DNA of 36,484 bases from the NCBI GenBank assembly GCA_964538565.1, contig CAZIGW010000111.1:1-36484 (forward strand). Reading direction: 5' to 3'. The position numbers and the translations under genes were made by a program. This DNA is from CAYVBN01 sp964538565 (GTDB lineage: Bacteria > Pseudomonadota > Alphaproteobacteria > Rhizobiales > Xanthobacteraceae). Below the pieces are notes generated by a model, which made no database searches, was not told the DNA's origin, and worked only from the letters and a program-made list of their open reading frames with translations. Numbering within the stretch: the first letter of the stretch is position 1; each line of letters starts with the position of its first letter. This document shows positions 24,981 through 33,352 of the stretch, piece by piece.

Positions 24981-25348
24981 ACGTCGGCGACGTCTTCCGC
25001 ATCTTCACCACGTTGACGAACCCTCCCAAGGAAAAGATAGTCGTTTATGTCGGCACCGAGCGTGAACTGTTTTTCTGGTTCAACACCGAGGCACGACAGA
25101 GACCGGCGCAAATGTCGTGCGCAGCCGGCGATGCTCCCAAGATCACGCACGATTGTTTTCTCGACTGCGGAAGGGCAACGACATTTCGCCCCGAGGAATT
25201 GATTGAAGCCGAGTCGTGCGGTCGCGCCGGTCGTCAATTTCTCGAACGCGTTCTGCGTGAAGTGACCGACAATGCTACGACGCTCACCACATTGCAGCGC
25301 AAGGCGATCTGCGAATCATTGGTGGCGGCGATCAAAGATATGATGTGA
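24977..25348 (+). CDS. Panacea-linked small protein, candidate toxin
   Basis: A 123-residue protein that I do not recognise with certainty. It overlaps the Panacea gene by 4 bases, the layout of a toxin-antitoxin pair. The N-terminal 60 residues read as short beta strands (VGDVFRIFTTL, KEKIVVYVG, ELFFWFNTEA), which fits an SH3-like barrel of the MazF/PemK sort, and the C-terminal half is helical (EELIEAESCGRAGRQFLERV, then TTLQRKAICESLVAAIKD). Five cysteines (C48, C60, C64, C81, C110) are notable in so short a protein. Its composition matches the neighbour. Toxin function is inferred from position, and MazF relationship is a weak fold guess. Confidence 0.7.
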   Translation: MNVGDVFRIFTTLTNPPKEKIVVYVGTERELFFWFNTEARQRPAQMSCAAGDAPKITHDCFLDCGRATTFRPEELIEAESCGRAGRQFLERVLREVTDNATTLTTLQRKAICESLVAAIKDMM

Positions 25349-25489
25349 GCCGGTTGATCGCCGCGTCTTCATCGCCTCGGCCAGTCGGTCGGAAACGTGC
25401 GGTCGATCTCTTTCGCGGCGCCGGGCTCTCGCTGGAGTCGATACGTTCCGCTAGACTTGGCGATGAATGCCATCGGCAGGTGTGCCATC

Positions 25490-25939
25490 ATGGACTACGC
25501 TGAAATCGCGATACGGCTCGTGCTGGCGACCCTGATCGGCGCCGGTATCGGCCTCAATCGGGACCTGCAGGGAAAGCCCTCCGGCGTACGAACGCTCGGC
25601 GTGGTCGGTCTTGGCTCGGCGCTCGCCGTGATGACCAGCATCGACTTTTCGGCCGACGCGTCGGATTGGGCCGCCATCAGCCGCACCATCCAGGGCGTGA
25701 TCACCGGCATCGGGTTTCTCGGAGCGGGCGTCATCATTCGCCGCAGCGAGGCGAGTGAAGTCCAGGGACTCACCACCGCGGCCTGCATCTGGCTCACCGC
25801 CTGCCTCGGGATGGTGTGCGGCATCGGCGCCTGGAAGGCGGTGGTCGTCTCCGTTCCGCTTCTCTTTCTGTTGCTGATCTTCGGCGGCCCGATCGAGGCG
25901 GCCATCCACAGTCGCTGGCGACAACCGGACGAGGACTGA
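25490..25939 (+). CDS. MgtC/SapB-family membrane protein
   Basis: A 149-residue protein with four membrane segments and the MgtC signature: IRLVLATLIGAGIGLNRDLQGKPSGVRT at the N-terminus, then GFLGAGVIIRRSEASEVQGLTTAACIWLTACLGM. The short C-terminal soluble domain of full-length MgtC is missing, as in the common MgtC/SapB small form. The role of this form is unsettled; MgtC proteins affect magnesium adaptation and F-type ATP synthase activity. The ATG at 25490 is preceded by GGCAGG; an ATG at 25463 in frame is possible. Confidence 0.92.
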   Translation: MDYAEIAIRLVLATLIGAGIGLNRDLQGKPSGVRTLGVVGLGSALAVMTSIDFSADASDWAAISRTIQGVITGIGFLGAGVIIRRSEASEVQGLTTAACIWLTACLGMVCGIGAWKAVVVSVPLLFLLLIFGGPIEAAIHSRWRQPDED

Positions 25940-26033
25940 CGACCGCGGCCGGCGACCGGGCAGGCCGGATTGCGGACTGCACGTGGCGCACTTGCAGGGA
26001 CGGACGGCGACGGTGCAGCATCCGCCACGAGGC

Positions 26034-26918
26034 TCACTGGAACGCCAGCTCCTCGATCAGTCCGCGGATGAGTGGCGAGCGCAGCCCGCCGCGACGATAC
26101 ACGACGGAGAAGGCGATCTTGCCGAAATGCTGCCCGAGGTCGAGGCAGCGCACATTGCGCGAATGCAGGTGGCCGCCGCAGAGCGAATGCACGATCGCCA
26201 CTCCGACCCCCATCTCCACGAACGTGCTGGCGGTCTGGCAGTTGGCCGCCTCGATGATGCTGTTCGGCCTGATGCCGCCGTCGGCCATGGCCTTGTCGAC
26301 GAGCTTGCGCGTCTCGGCATGGCGCGGCAGCACGATCAGGCGGTGGCGGGCGATGTCGGCAAGCTTGGGCGGCTGGCGGCGCAGCAACGGATGTTCGGCG
26401 GTGCAGACGAGCGACAGCGTGCTTTCCGCAATCACCTCGCGATCGAGCGCCTTCGGCAGCTTGGGAAAGACTCCGATGCTCACGTCGAGCTCGCCGCGCG
26501 CGAGAGCCCGCAGCGCATCGGAAGCCCGATAGACCTGCAGCCTCAGTTCGACCCCCGGAAAGCGCGTGAGAAACTGGCTGATCTTCGGGGCGGAGTACCA
26601 GGAATGATCGGTGCCGATCGACACCGAGAGCCGTCCCCCGGGGGAGGGCCCCGATGAAAGGGTCGCGAGCGCCTGCTCGACGCGATCGAACACGCCGTCG
26701 ACCTCGCGCAGGAACTTCTCGCCGGCGCCGGTGAGAATGAGCTTGTTCGGCAGCCGTTCGAACAGTTCGATGCCGAGGTCCTCCTCGAGGCGCCGCAGCT
26801 TCGAGGAAATCGCCGGAACGGTCTGGTTGAGCCGCGAGGCGGCGAGCCGCAGGTTGCCGTGCCGCGCGACCAGATGAAAGGCCCGCAGCTTCTTGAGGTC
26901 GAGCGCGTCGAGATCCAT
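26034..26918 (-). CDS. LysR-family transcriptional regulator
   Basis: A 294-residue regulator. The winged HTH is at about 7-66 (LKKLRAFHLVARHGNLRLAA, SRLNQTVPAISSKLRRLEED, ending ELFERLPNKLILTGAGE). A linker helix and a two-lobe effector domain follow. The ATG at 26918 is chosen because the HTH starts 7 residues later. It is divergent from the SDR/hydantoinase operon across 156 bases, the classic LysR layout. The shared promoter block at 26963 and 35158 suggests that it also controls the cupin/Bug region 8 kb away. Confidence 0.94.
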   Translation of the reverse strand: MDLDALDLKKLRAFHLVARHGNLRLAASRLNQTVPAISSKLRRLEEDLGIELFERLPNKLILTGAGEKFLREVDGVFDRVEQALATLSSGPSPGGRLSVSIGTDHSWYSAPKISQFLTRFPGVELRLQVYRASDALRALARGELDVSIGVFPKLPKALDREVIAESTLSLVCTAEHPLLRRQPPKLADIARHRLIVLPRHAETRKLVDKAMADGGIRPNSIIEAANCQTASTFVEMGVGVAIVHSLCGGHLHSRNVRCLDLGQHFGKIAFSVVYRRGGLRSPLIRGLIEELAFQ

Positions 26919-26962
26919 GGCGGCCGTCTGATAAAGAGAGATTTAATCTAAGATACACGCCT

Positions 26963-26998
26963 TCTTAAATTTACGCAAACCTGAGAGGACGCTAGTGT
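26963..26998 (+). promoter_or_regulatory. promoter/operator block of the SDR operon, copy 1
   Basis: TCTTAAATTTACGCA (26963-26977), then a -35-like TTTACG (26970-26975), 17 bases and a -10-like TAGTGT (26993-26998). The block recurs at 35158 with the same spacing. An ATTTAA (26941-26946) upstream mirrors the TTAAAT at 26965-26970, a possible LysR half-site pair. Confidence 0.6.
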
Positions 26999-27074
26999 GC
27001 GCCCGAACCGCGCGGGCGCCTGCGCGATCCGGTGCGACCGGGCGGCGCAATACGCGAACAACTCGGGGAGGACG

Positions 27075-27833
27075 ATGAAGCTCAAGGATCAGGTGGCCGT
27101 CATCACGGGGGCGGGCCGCAACATTGGCGAGGAAACCGCCAATCTGCTCGCGTCGGAGGGGGCCAGCGTCGCCGTCGTCGACATGGACAAGGAGCGAGGC
27201 GAGAAGGTCGCCTCCGCCATCCGCGCCTCGGGACACGATGCGGCGGCGTTCGTCGCCGACGTGTCGGTGGAATCGCAGATCGACGAACTCGTCCGTGCCG
27301 TCGTCGCGCGCTGGGGCCGCATAGACATTCTCGTCAACAACGCGGCGATCTCCGACAACAAGCACATTCTCGACATCACCAAGGAGCAGTGGGACAAGGT
27401 GCTCGCGGTGACGCTGACCGGGCCTTTCCTGATGAGCCGGCGCGTGGCGCAGCAGATGGTGGCGCAGGGCACGGGCGGCAGGATCGTGAACGTCGGATCG
27501 ACCTCGGGATTCTACGGTCGATCGCGCGCCATCGCCTACACGGCCGCGAAGGGGGGCGTTGCCAATCTGACGCGCTCGATGGCGGTCCAGCTTGCTCCGC
27601 ATGGAATCCGCGTCAACGGCGTCGTGCCGAACAAGATCGGATCCCCGGTCGGCAAGGACGAGTTCGACCCGACCCGCCCGGTGGTCAACCTGCGCGGCCG
27701 ACCCGGTGTTCCGCTCGACATGGCCAGGGCCATTCTGTTTCTCGTCTCCGAGGATTCCGATTTCATCGTCGGCGACATGCTGTTCGTCGACGGCGGCGTC
27801 GCCGCCATGATGGTCGGAGACAAGACGTCATGA
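27075..27833 (+). CDS. SDR-family NAD(P)-dependent oxidoreductase
   Basis: A 252-residue short-chain dehydrogenase, full length. The nucleotide motif is TGAGRNIG (11-18), with Asn where GIG is usual. NNAA is at 88-91, and the catalytic set is S142, Y155 and K159 in YTAAK. D36 at the end of the second strand (VVDMD) favours NAD over NADP. The ATG at 27075 is preceded by GGGGAGGA. It is first in an operon with hydantoinase A and B type subunits and acts on a hydroxyl or keto group of the same pathway. Substrate is not readable; 3-oxoacyl-ACP reductase-like would be only a generic label. Confidence 0.93.
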   Translation: MKLKDQVAVITGAGRNIGEETANLLASEGASVAVVDMDKERGEKVASAIRASGHDAAAFVADVSVESQIDELVRAVVARWGRIDILVNNAAISDNKHILDITKEQWDKVLAVTLTGPFLMSRRVAQQMVAQGTGGRIVNVGSTSGFYGRSRAIAYTAAKGGVANLTRSMAVQLAPHGIRVNGVVPNKIGSPVGKDEFDPTRPVVNLRGRPGVPLDMARAILFLVSEDSDFIVGDMLFVDGGVAAMMVGDKTS

Positions 27834-27885
27834 GGCGGGATGCGCCCGCACGGCGCGGGCGTTCCTTTCCAGATCGGAACTCACG

Positions 27886-29976
27886 ATGACCGGCACGGCT
27901 CGCTATCGCCTGGGCGTCGACGTCGGCGGCACGCACACGGACCTGGTGCTGCTCGACGTCGCGACCGGCGCGTTGATGGTGGAGAAGGTCTCGACCACGC
28001 CGAAGAATCCGGCGCTCGGCGTGCTCAACGGTGTCGTCCGCTTCCTCGCGCGTGGCATCAGCCCCGACGCCATCGAGTTCTTCGCCCACGGCACCACGAT
28101 CACGACCAATGCGCTGCTCGAGATGCGCGGCGCCAAGGTCGGGCTCATGATCACCAAGGGCTATCGGGCGGTCCAGGAAGTCCAGAATCAGGCGCGCGAC
28201 GGGAATCTGTTCGATTATTTCTACGCCAAGCCTGCCCCGATCGCGCCGCAGAGCCTGACGAAGGAGATCCCCGAGCGTTGCGACCATACCGGGACGGTGC
28301 TCGTGCCGCTCGATCGCGAGGCGGTGCGGCGCGCGGCGCGCGAGCTCAGGGCCGCGGGGGTCGAATCCATCGCGGTCTGCTACCTGTTCTCGTTCGCCAA
28401 CCCGGCCCATGAGGAAGAAACCCGCGCCCTGATCCGCGGGGAATTTCCCGGTGTGCACGTCTCTCTGTCGAGCGAGGTGCTGCCGCGCATCCGCGAGTGG
28501 CCGCGCCTCTCCACCACGCTGCTCAACGCCTATCTCGAGCCGGTGATGGTCCGGTACGTCGACCACCTCAACAAGGGACTCGATGAAACCGGGGTTGTCA
28601 GCCAGCAGCGGTTCCTGATGCAATCGAACGGCGGCGTCATGCCGTTCGCCGCCGCCGTCGCCGGCGGCCGCACGGTGCATACGCTGTTCTCCGGGCCGGC
28701 GGCCGGTGCGCAGGCGAGCGCGTACCTCGCCGAAGAGGACGCCAGCCGCGGCCTCGTCACGCTCGACATGGGCGGCACGAGCGCCGACATCGCCTTCATC
28801 GAGGGCGGCGTTCCGCTCGAGGTCACCGAGGGGGTGATCGGCCGTCGGCAGATCGACGTGCCGGCGCTCGACATGACGACCATCTCGGCCGGCGGCGGAT
28901 CGATCGCCGCCGTCGACGGCGGGGGATTTCTCACCGTCGGTCCGCAGAGCGCGGGCGCGGATCCGGGCCCGGCCTGCTACGGCCGGGGCGGCGTGCTGCC
29001 GACGGTGACGGATGCGGATGTCGTCTGCGGCTATCTCAACCCCGACTATTTTCTCGGCGGCTCGCAGACGCTCGACGTCGCCGCCTCCCGCGCGGCGCTC
29101 GAAAGCTCGATCGCCCGTCCGCTCAGGATGAGCGTGCTGGAGGCGGCCGCCGGCATCCGGCGGATCGTCGACATGCGCATGGCGGACGAGGTGCGCGTCT
29201 TCGCCGCCAAGCGCGGGGTCGATCTCTCGGCCTTCACCTTGCTTCCGTTCGGCGGCGCAGGGGCCGTGCATGCGGCCGCCGTCGCCGAAGAGCTCGGGAT
29301 TGGCCGCATTCTGGTGCCGCCGCGTCCGGGCGCGTTCTCGGCGCTCGGCCTGCTGTGCACGGATGTCGTGCACGACTACATCCGCTCGGAGCTCAAGCCG
29401 CTGGCGGAGATCACGCCGGAGCATGCGGAAACGATCTACCACGAGCTCGAGGCCAGGGCGCGCACCGAGCTCGTCGAAGAAGGACTCGATGCCGACAACG
29501 CCCGGTTCTCGCGCGAGCTCGACCTGCGCTACACCGGCCAGGGGTACGAGCTGCGCACGCCGCTCGACGGACTTTTCGCCGATCGGCTGACGGCGGAGGC
29601 GCTCGCCGCCGTGCGCGTGCGCTTCGACGAACGCCACGCCCAGATTCACGGACACGCCGCCAAGGAACGCCCGCTCGAGGTCGTCAGCTATCGGCTCCGG
29701 CTGCGCGTCATCGTGCCGAAGTACGAGCGACGCGAGGAAAAGCCACCGCAGGCGCCGAGCGCGGCGGATGCGGCCGTGAAGGGCCGGCGCCTCGTCTACT
29801 TCGACGGCGCGACCGGCACCGACGCGACGCTCTACGAGCGCGACCGGCTCGAAATCGGGGCGCACGTGACGGGCCCGGCCATCGTCGAGCAGTTCGATGC
29901 GACCACCGTGATCCCGCCGGGGTGGGGCGCCGGCGTCGATCGCTATCGCAATCTCGTGCTGGAAAAGAGGGCGTGA
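27886..29976 (+). CDS. hydantoinase/oxoprolinase-family A subunit (HyuA-like)
   Basis: A 696-residue ATPase subunit of the hydantoinase/5-oxoprolinase/acetone carboxylase family. The actin-like phosphate loop GVDVGGTHTDLVLLD is at residues 8-22, and a second phosphate region, LDMGGTSADIAFIEGG, is around 295. VSSEVLPRIREWPR-type and SAGGGSIA segments are also conserved. The enzymes couple ATP to phosphorylation of an amide, imide or ketone carbonyl, opening a ring or adding carboxylate. It is read 52 bases after the SDR and is followed after 2 bases by its B partner. No C (gamma) subunit is near, so acetone carboxylase proper is unlikely. Confidence 0.93.
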   Translation: MTGTARYRLGVDVGGTHTDLVLLDVATGALMVEKVSTTPKNPALGVLNGVVRFLARGISPDAIEFFAHGTTITTNALLEMRGAKVGLMITKGYRAVQEVQNQARDGNLFDYFYAKPAPIAPQSLTKEIPERCDHTGTVLVPLDREAVRRAARELRAAGVESIAVCYLFSFANPAHEEETRALIRGEFPGVHVSLSSEVLPRIREWPRLSTTLLNAYLEPVMVRYVDHLNKGLDETGVVSQQRFLMQSNGGVMPFAAAVAGGRTVHTLFSGPAAGAQASAYLAEEDASRGLVTLDMGGTSADIAFIEGGVPLEVTEGVIGRRQIDVPALDMTTISAGGGSIAAVDGGGFLTVGPQSAGADPGPACYGRGGVLPTVTDADVVCGYLNPDYFLGGSQTLDVAASRAALESSIARPLRMSVLEAAAGIRRIVDMRMADEVRVFAAKRGVDLSAFTLLPFGGAGAVHAAAVAEELGIGRILVPPRPGAFSALGLLCTDVVHDYIRSELKPLAEITPEHAETIYHELEARARTELVEEGLDADNARFSRELDLRYTGQGYELRTPLDGLFADRLTAEALAAVRVRFDERHAQIHGHAAKERPLEVVSYRLRLRVIVPKYERREEKPPQAPSAADAAVKGRRLVYFDGATGTDATLYERDRLEIGAHVTGPAIVEQFDATTVIPPGWGAGVDRYRNLVLEKRA

Positions 29977-29978
29977 GC

Positions 29979-31643
29979 ATGGACGCCGTCACCATCCAGA
30001 TCCTGCGCAACAAGATCGCCAGCCTGGTCGACGAGATGCACTATCATTTCTATCGCTCGGGCTATTCGACGATCATTCGCGAGTCGCGCGATTTCAGCTG
30101 CGTGATCCTCGACCGGACCGGGCGCCTGATCGTCTCCCCGCCCATGTTCTTTCACGCGCCGGTCTATCGACATCTGGTCGGCCGCATCCTGGAGATCTAC
30201 GGGGCAGCAGGATCCGAACCGATCCGCGACGGCGACGTGTTCGTGTCCAATCATCCATACGAGGGGGGACTGCCGCACGTTTCCGACATGGCGTTCGTGG
30301 CGCCCGTCTTCGCCGGCGGCGAGATCGTCGCCTTCGCGGGTTCGATCGCCCACAAGGCCGACGTCGGCGGCACCGTCGCGGGTTCGACATCGGCCAACGC
30401 CACCGAGATGTACCACGAGGGTCTCCTGATCCCGCCGATGAAGATCTGGGGCGGCGGGCGGCCGCTGCCCGACGTCGAGCGGCTGATCCTCGCCAACAGC
30501 CGCCAGCCCGCGCTGGTGCGCGGCGACGTCCACGCACAGATCGCGGTCACCCAGATGGGCGCCGCGCGCGTCAAGGAGCTGTGCGGACGCTTCGGCGCAC
30601 GCACGATGACCGATACGTTCGCCGCCATCCTGCGCGGCGCCGCGGAGGAACTGCGCGGCGCGATCGCGCGGCTGCCGGAGGGCGCTGCGTCCGCCGAGGG
30701 ACTGCTCGACAGCGACGGAGTCGTTGTCGACAGGCCGGTGAAGCTCGCCGTGACCGTCACGATCAAGGGCGGCATGGCGACGTTCGATTTCTCGGCGAGC
30801 GACCCGCAGGCGCGCGGACCGGTCAATCTGCGGCCGTCGATGGTCGAAGCCTGCGTCTTCTACAGCCTGATCGGTTGCCTCGGGCCGAAGCTGCATTTCA
30901 ACGACGGCATGCGCGACGTGGTGCGTCTCATCCTCGCCCCGCGCACCATCGTCAACGCCGAGCCGCCGGCACCCGTCTCCAACTACCAGATGGTGAATCT
31001 CAAGCTGGTCGACGTGATCCTCGAGGCGCTCGCGCATTTCAATCCCGAGCGGGCGATCGCCAACGCCGGCTCCTCGAGCGCGCTCAGCATCGCGTGGAGC
31101 AGGGGCCGGCCGGGGCAGTCGACCATGCAATACGAAATCCTCGGCTCGGCCTACGGCGGCGGGATGGGGCACGACGGCGCCACCGCCACCGCCACGCACC
31201 TGAGCAACCTGCACATCACGCCCATCGAGATCCTCGAATCCGAATATCCGTGCCGCATCACGCGTTTCGATCTCGTCTGCGATTCCGGCGGGGCGGGACG
31301 CTGGCGCGGCGGCCTGAGCATGCAGCGCGAATACGAACTGCTGGAGGATGCGACGGTGATCCGCCGCTTCGACAAGACACGCTATCCGCCCAACGGGCTC
31401 GCCGGCGGCAAGCCCGGCGGACGTAGCCGATTCGTCATCCGGCTCGGCACCCCCCAGGAACAGGAGACGGCCGCTTCCGGCCGCTACGAGATGAAGGCGG
31501 GCGAGCGTTTCCTGCTGCAGACCGCCGGCGGCGGCGGATTCGGCGTGGCGCGCGAACGCGACCGCGCGAACATCACCCGGGACCTCGCCGAGGGCTACGT
31601 GTCTCCCGCGGCCGCCGCAGCCGACTATGGGCTCAGCGAATGA
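29979..31643 (+). CDS. hydantoinase/oxoprolinase-family B subunit (HyuB-like)
   Basis: A 554-residue catalytic partner of the upstream HyuA-like protein, of usual length. It opens with AVTIQILRNKIASLVDEM, and SNHPYEGGLPHVSDM (around 88-102), the AHKADVGG loop and the C-terminal LQTAGGGGFGVARERD are hallmarks of the family. The ATG at 29979 follows the HyuA stop by 2 bases. The two should form a heteromeric cytoplasmic enzyme. Substrate may be a cyclic amide or a keto compound. Confidence 0.94.
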   Translation: MDAVTIQILRNKIASLVDEMHYHFYRSGYSTIIRESRDFSCVILDRTGRLIVSPPMFFHAPVYRHLVGRILEIYGAAGSEPIRDGDVFVSNHPYEGGLPHVSDMAFVAPVFAGGEIVAFAGSIAHKADVGGTVAGSTSANATEMYHEGLLIPPMKIWGGGRPLPDVERLILANSRQPALVRGDVHAQIAVTQMGAARVKELCGRFGARTMTDTFAAILRGAAEELRGAIARLPEGAASAEGLLDSDGVVVDRPVKLAVTVTIKGGMATFDFSASDPQARGPVNLRPSMVEACVFYSLIGCLGPKLHFNDGMRDVVRLILAPRTIVNAEPPAPVSNYQMVNLKLVDVILEALAHFNPERAIANAGSSSALSIAWSRGRPGQSTMQYEILGSAYGGGMGHDGATATATHLSNLHITPIEILESEYPCRITRFDLVCDSGGAGRWRGGLSMQREYELLEDATVIRRFDKTRYPPNGLAGGKPGGRSRFVIRLGTPQEQETAASGRYEMKAGERFLLQTAGGGGFGVARERDRANITRDLAEGYVSPAAAAADYGLSE

Positions 31644-31678
31644 AAGCAGGCAGAAGCAGACAGCGGGGAAGGAGCGAC

Positions 31679-32503
31679 ATGGCATCCAAGGAGCACGTCG
31701 GCATCATCGGGGTCGGCCGCATGGGCCTTGCCATGGCAAAGCACGTGCTGCGTCACGGCTACTCTCTCACGGTCTGCGACATCGACGCCCGCAATGCCGG
31801 AAAGGCGCGCGAGATGGGCGCGGCGGTGGCGCCGTCTCCGGCGGAACTCGGCAAGGCAGCGAGCTTCGTCATTCTCGGGGTCGGCTACGACGAGGAGGTC
31901 AACGAAGTCGTGCTCGGACCGAACGGTGTTCTCGGCATGCTGAAGCCGGGATCGGTCATTGCGGTCTCCTCGACGGTCGCGCCCGACACCGTGATGGCCC
32001 TCGACCGGGAGGCGCTGCAGAAAGGCGTCGACGTGCTCGACGCGCCGATTTGCCGCGGGCGCTGGTTCGCGGACGAAGGCAAGCTGCTCGCGCTGTTCGG
32101 CGGCCGCAAGGAAGTGGTCGAGCGCGGCCGCACGGTCTATTCGACGTTCTGCTCCGACATCGCCCATCTGGGCGAGGTCGGCCACGGTCAAGTGGCCAAG
32201 GCGATGAACAATCTGCTGTTGTGGGTGAACAGCATCGGGCTGATCGAGGCGGGGCGGATCGCGGAGACCACCGGCATTGATCTCGTCAAGCTGCGCGACG
32301 CCCTGATGATGAGCTCGGGCAAGTCGCAGGCGCTGGAGGATTGGGATCAGACGAGCTTCACCTGGGCGCTCAAGGACATGCAGATCGTGTCGAAGATGAC
32401 CGACAAGGCCGGGCTGTCGCTGCCGATCACCGGCGCCGTGAAGGAGCTGGTGAAGGAGGCGCGCCGCATCAAGGCGACCAATCCGCCCAAGTGGACGGGA
32501 TGA
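31679..32503 (+). CDS. 3-hydroxyisobutyrate dehydrogenase-like NAD(P)-dependent oxidoreductase
   Basis: A 274-residue beta-hydroxyacid dehydrogenase. The Rossmann motif is GIIGVGRMG (8-16). The catalytic Lys is K174 in GHGQVAKAMNN, in the usual place. The substrate-binding segment is unusual: the family's DAPVSGG..A..GTL reads DAPICRGRWFADEGKLL (121-137), so the acid-binding pocket differs and Arg126/Arg128 could be new ligand contacts. I chose ATG 31679 (GGGGAAGGAG upstream) over ATG 31640, which overlaps the HyuB stop. It is the fourth gene of the operon and probably oxidises a beta-hydroxyacid or reduces a semialdehyde. Confidence 0.9.
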   Translation: MASKEHVGIIGVGRMGLAMAKHVLRHGYSLTVCDIDARNAGKAREMGAAVAPSPAELGKAASFVILGVGYDEEVNEVVLGPNGVLGMLKPGSVIAVSSTVAPDTVMALDREALQKGVDVLDAPICRGRWFADEGKLLALFGGRKEVVERGRTVYSTFCSDIAHLGEVGHGQVAKAMNNLLLWVNSIGLIEAGRIAETTGIDLVKLRDALMMSSGKSQALEDWDQTSFTWALKDMQIVSKMTDKAGLSLPITGAVKELVKEARRIKATNPPKWTG

Positions 32504-32547
32504 CGATTGCCAGCTGAGCGGCCGGAAACGAAAAAGGGGAGGGGAGC

Positions 32548-33273
32548 ATGGGATTTACAAGCTGGCGCGGCGTCGTCGGCATGATCAATCCGACCATGCG
32601 TCCGGGCGTGACCGAGGAAGTGATCCGCCTTCTGCCCGAGGGAATCGGCCTGATCCCGCTGTTTCTCAACGTCCGCCGCGGAACGACCGACGAATTCGAG
32701 GCCATGATGCCGGCCTACGAGCAGCAGGTCGCCATCCTGGCCGAGCAGAACTGCGACCTGATCCACCCGGTCGGAGCGCCGCCGTTCATGGTGCAGGGAC
32801 TCAGGCGCGAGACCGAGCTCGTCGCCGCCTGGGAGGTGAAGTACAAGACGACGATCTTCACGGTGGCGCAGAACCACGTTGCCGCGCTCAAGGCGATCGG
32901 AGCCAAGACGATCGTCGGGGCGACCTATTTCTCCGGGGCGATCAACAACGTCTTCGCCAAGTATTTCGAGGACGCCGGATTCACGGTGCGCGGCATGGAG
33001 GGCATCGAGGTTCCCTTCAGCAAGGTCCAGGAGCTCCCGAGCCACCAGGTCTATGCGCACATCAAGCATCACTTTCTCGCGTACAAGGGAGCGGACGCCA
33101 TCTACATGCTGGGGTCGGGCTGGCGCACGCTCGACATCATCGAATTGCTCGAGCAGGACCTGCAGGTCCCGGTCGTGCATCCGGTCACGGCGCGGGTCTG
33201 GGAGATTCAGAAGCGCCTTCACGTCCGGCAGCCCGTGCGGGGCTTCGGTCACCTGCTTTCGGCGCTGCCCTGA
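32548..33273 (+). CDS. Asp/Glu racemase / arylmalonate decarboxylase-fold protein
   Basis: A 241-residue member of the maleate isomerase / arylmalonate decarboxylase superfamily, read from WRGVVGMINPTMRPGVTEEV at the start and TLDIIELLEQDLQVPVVHPVTARVW late. The catalytic cysteines of the family sit in two loops. Here the first loop reads HPVGAPPF (73-80), with Gly as in arylmalonate decarboxylase, and the second reads MLGSGWRTLD, where the Cys of that enzyme is also missing. The only Cys is C69, outside both loops. Start ATG 32548 is preceded by GGGGAGGGGAGC. Chemistry must differ from the known racemases; a lyase or isomerase role in the operon is possible. Confidence 0.82.
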   Translation: MGFTSWRGVVGMINPTMRPGVTEEVIRLLPEGIGLIPLFLNVRRGTTDEFEAMMPAYEQQVAILAEQNCDLIHPVGAPPFMVQGLRRETELVAAWEVKYKTTIFTVAQNHVAALKAIGAKTIVGATYFSGAINNVFAKYFEDAGFTVRGMEGIEVPFSKVQELPSHQVYAHIKHHFLAYKGADAIYMLGSGWRTLDIIELLEQDLQVPVVHPVTARVWEIQKRLHVRQPVRGFGHLLSALP

Positions 33274-33352
33274 GAGCGGCGGTCGAAACGGGCGCATCGG
33301 CGGGAGATCAACAAGAAGCGCCGGAAGAGCGCGCACAGGGAAGGAAGAGCCC

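Noticed and set aside
27763..29865. 700-codon open frame on the - strand
   Set aside because: It mirrors the HyuA-like gene codon by codon, has biased composition and no recognisable domain.
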